Positions 62,653-64,000 of a stretch of 64,000 nt of DNA are shown in pieces (position 1 is the stretch's first letter; each line of letters begins with the position of its first letter). The DNA comes from Crocinitomicaceae bacterium (lineage in GTDB: Bacteria > Bacteroidota > Bacteroidia > Flavobacteriales_D > Crocinitomicaceae). Where the stretch lies: the NCBI GenBank assembly GCA_029252405.1, contig JAQXBM010000022.1:297552-361551 (forward strand). The letters run 5' to 3'. Below the pieces are notes generated by a model. It saw only the letters and a program-made list of their open reading frames with translations. It did no database searches and was not told the DNA's origin. A program made the translations under genes and the position numbers.

Positions 62653-64000
62653 CTAATCCAACAAACTCCCTTCACCACGCAGCTTCTGGAATCGCTTCCG
62701 AGCTTCCGCAGTATACAAACTTCCTTTGTGATCAAACAAAATTCTTCGGTAGTATTCTTTCGCCTTGTCAGGATTCAATAAGTTGTTTTCGTAGATTTCG
62801 CCCAATTGAAATAGAGCGTCATCAGCTAGAATGTCCGTTGGATAATACTTCATTAATTCGTCCAAGGACTCAACGGCTTTGTTCCACTCACCTCGAAGTT
62901 TATACGCGTGTGCCTTTTTCATCAGAATTTCATCTCCCAAACTGTGAGCAGGATATTCCTCAACTATGCTATCGAAATACATAAAAGCTCTATCGTACTG
63001 GTGCTGTTCAATGAGTAAATCAGCTCGTGCAAACCAATTCATCGCGATGTAATTACTATCGAGACCGTAATTATCTGTGATCATCAATGAAAGATTCAAA
63101 GCGTCATTGGCGATCAATTTTGTCGTCGCTTGTTTCAGTACATCCAATTGAGATTGAGCGTAATCGAACTCGCCATCATAATAGAAAATGCGCGCATTCT
63201 TGAATTTCGCCTCGTGACCGATCGCTTCGAATTTGTAATCTTTATCCACTTGACTGTAGAGTAGTGCTGCTTCCCAAATGTCGCCATCTAAAACATGAAC
63301 ATCAGCCAATTGCATCTTCACTTCTGATTTCTGCATCATCGAGATTCCAGGAATTTCCAAGGCGTTCGTTAATGTTGAAATTGCTTCCTTCGAGTTGTTT
63401 GCGTAAAATGCCTGAATGTGCGTGAGTTCCAAAACCAGTGGGAGTGAACTCGAATTCGTTCCAACTCTTTCCAGTGCTTCCTTGTACGCGGTTATCGTCT
63501 CGTCGAGTTCGGTAACCGTGAAGTCGCGTTGAGTTGTGACTTGCAAAAATCGAACGTTCAGCAGTGCATTTTGTGCACGAATCGCGTAGAGTTCATCTTT
63601 ACCATTCATGAGGTACTCAAAGCACTTTTTTGCGGTAGAGAAATCTTTGTTTTCAACGCAGATTGTTCCAAGATTGAATACGTATTGACCGCGACCATCC
63701 ATTCTCTTATCGAGTGCTTTTACATGAACGAAAGCGGCCGCAAAATTCTGGCGTTGAATAAAAAGCCACGTCAACATCTCAGCGTACGTTGTGCTGCTCG
63801 GATTTTTCTGACTGCGTTCAATGAGTGCTCCCTTCAATAATTCATACTCAGGAGAATCTTCCTCAGAAAAATCAATCTGGCGGGAAAGTACGCGCTGAAC
63901 ATCGTTCACATAAGATCGATGTACTTCGAGTAAATTCAAATACTCCTCGATCATCTTTTCTGTTTCATCAATTGAACCGTAATAATCCGCGTTGAAAACA
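62653..64000 (-). CDS. Tetratricopeptide-repeat protein (N-terminus beyond right edge)
   Basis: 449 residues are visible and the frame is still open at the edge (VFNADYYGSIDETEK before the first Met), so the gene begins outside. The sequence is all helical with TPR features: FNLGTICVENKDFSTAKKCFEYLM, AEMLTWLFIQRQNFAAAF, WFARADLLIEQHQYDRAFMYF and ALFQLGEIYENNLLNPDKAKEYYRRIL near the C-terminus. Likely a protein-interaction scaffold; Bacteroidota TPR proteins of this type are often in the periplasm, but the signal region is not visible here. Confidence 0.8.
   Translation of the reverse strand, partial: VFNADYYGSIDETEKMIEEYLNLLEVHRSYVNDVQRVLSRQIDFSEEDSPEYELLKGALIERSQKNPSSTTYAEMLTWLFIQRQNFAAAFVHVKALDKRMDGRGQYVFNLGTICVENKDFSTAKKCFEYLMNGKDELYAIRAQNALLNVRFLQVTTQRDFTVTELDETITAYKEALERVGTNSSSLPLVLELTHIQAFYANNSKEAISTLTNALEIPGISMMQKSEVKMQLADVHVLDGDIWEAALLYSQVDKDYKFEAIGHEAKFKNARIFYYDGEFDYAQSQLDVLKQATTKLIANDALNLSLMITDNYGLDSNYIAMNWFARADLLIEQHQYDRAFMYFDSIVEEYPAHSLGDEILMKKAHAYKLRGEWNKAVESLDELMKYYPTDILADDALFQLGEIYENNLLNPDKAKEYYRRILFDHKGSLYTAEARKRFQKLRGEGSLLD

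Overview
This window looks like chromosomal DNA of a marine or freshwater Bacteroidota, most likely order Flavobacteriales (a Crocinitomicaceae/Cryomorphaceae-type genome; inferred, not tested). The grounds are type IX secretion (T9SS) cargo with type A or CHU_C C-terminal domains, a PorP/SprF protein, an IPExxxVDY protein beside pyruvate kinase, TAnnTTTG promoter boxes, hardly any Shine-Dalgarno sites, and AT-rich intergenic DNA.

Layout. 1-11.3 kb: a lipoprotein cut by the left edge, an initiator tRNA, a histidine kinase with a degraded ATP site, a small lipoprotein, metK, a three-gene CotH/DUF2490/outer-membrane operon, and a subtilase whose CHU_C half is in another frame. 11.5-18.2 kb: a LolA-like protein with a large BNR/VPS10 protein, a phosphatidylserine-decarboxylase-like enzyme, a Crp-family regulator and a DinB-superfamily protein. 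18.2-27.1 kb (minus strand): a 47-aa membrane protein, YbjQ, a cupin, a T9SS protein, gcvP, a PorP/SprF plus CHU_C pair, and pyk with its IPExxxVDY partner. 27.3-29.4 kb: three tandem TonB-C proteins; two are lipoproteins and one of those is cut by an apparent nonsense mutation. 29.5-42.3 kb: a DUF3289-like orphan, fumC, a 51-aa membrane protein, a radical SAM/SPASM protein, a DUF5686 protein, a large PKD/CHU_C adhesin, a Rossmann-fold protein, ctaA, a TSUP permease and a lone response regulator.

42.5-45.3 kb is the accessory stretch: a tRNA(CAU), probably Ile2, is followed by a possible integrase stub, a DDE transposase and about 0.8 kb of structured, strand-skewed DNA without a convincing gene. 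45.3-53.6 kb: a secreted endonuclease I, a 1058-aa T9SS beta-helix protein, 0.7 kb of repeats, and a coupled pair (single-POTRA BamA-like protein and DUF547-plus-barrel protein). 53.7-58.1 kb: an error-prone polymerase cassette (DnaE2-type plus Y-family) behind two perfect palindromes that look like a repressor operator. 58.2-64 kb: a peptidase S74 surface protein, a second subtilase, two overlapping acetyltransferases, msrA, and a TPR protein running off the right edge.

Most of the window is housekeeping metabolism (SAM synthesis, glycine cleavage, glycolysis, TCA, haem A) mixed with envelope and secreted proteins. I did not find a convincing new multi-gene defence or metabolic system. The best leads are two families of small structured repeats whose conserved parts flank variable, self-complementary arms; the palindromes at the mutagenesis cassette; the mutated TonB-like lipoprotein; the frameshifted subtilase; apparently leaderless promoters; and the tRNA-linked scar.
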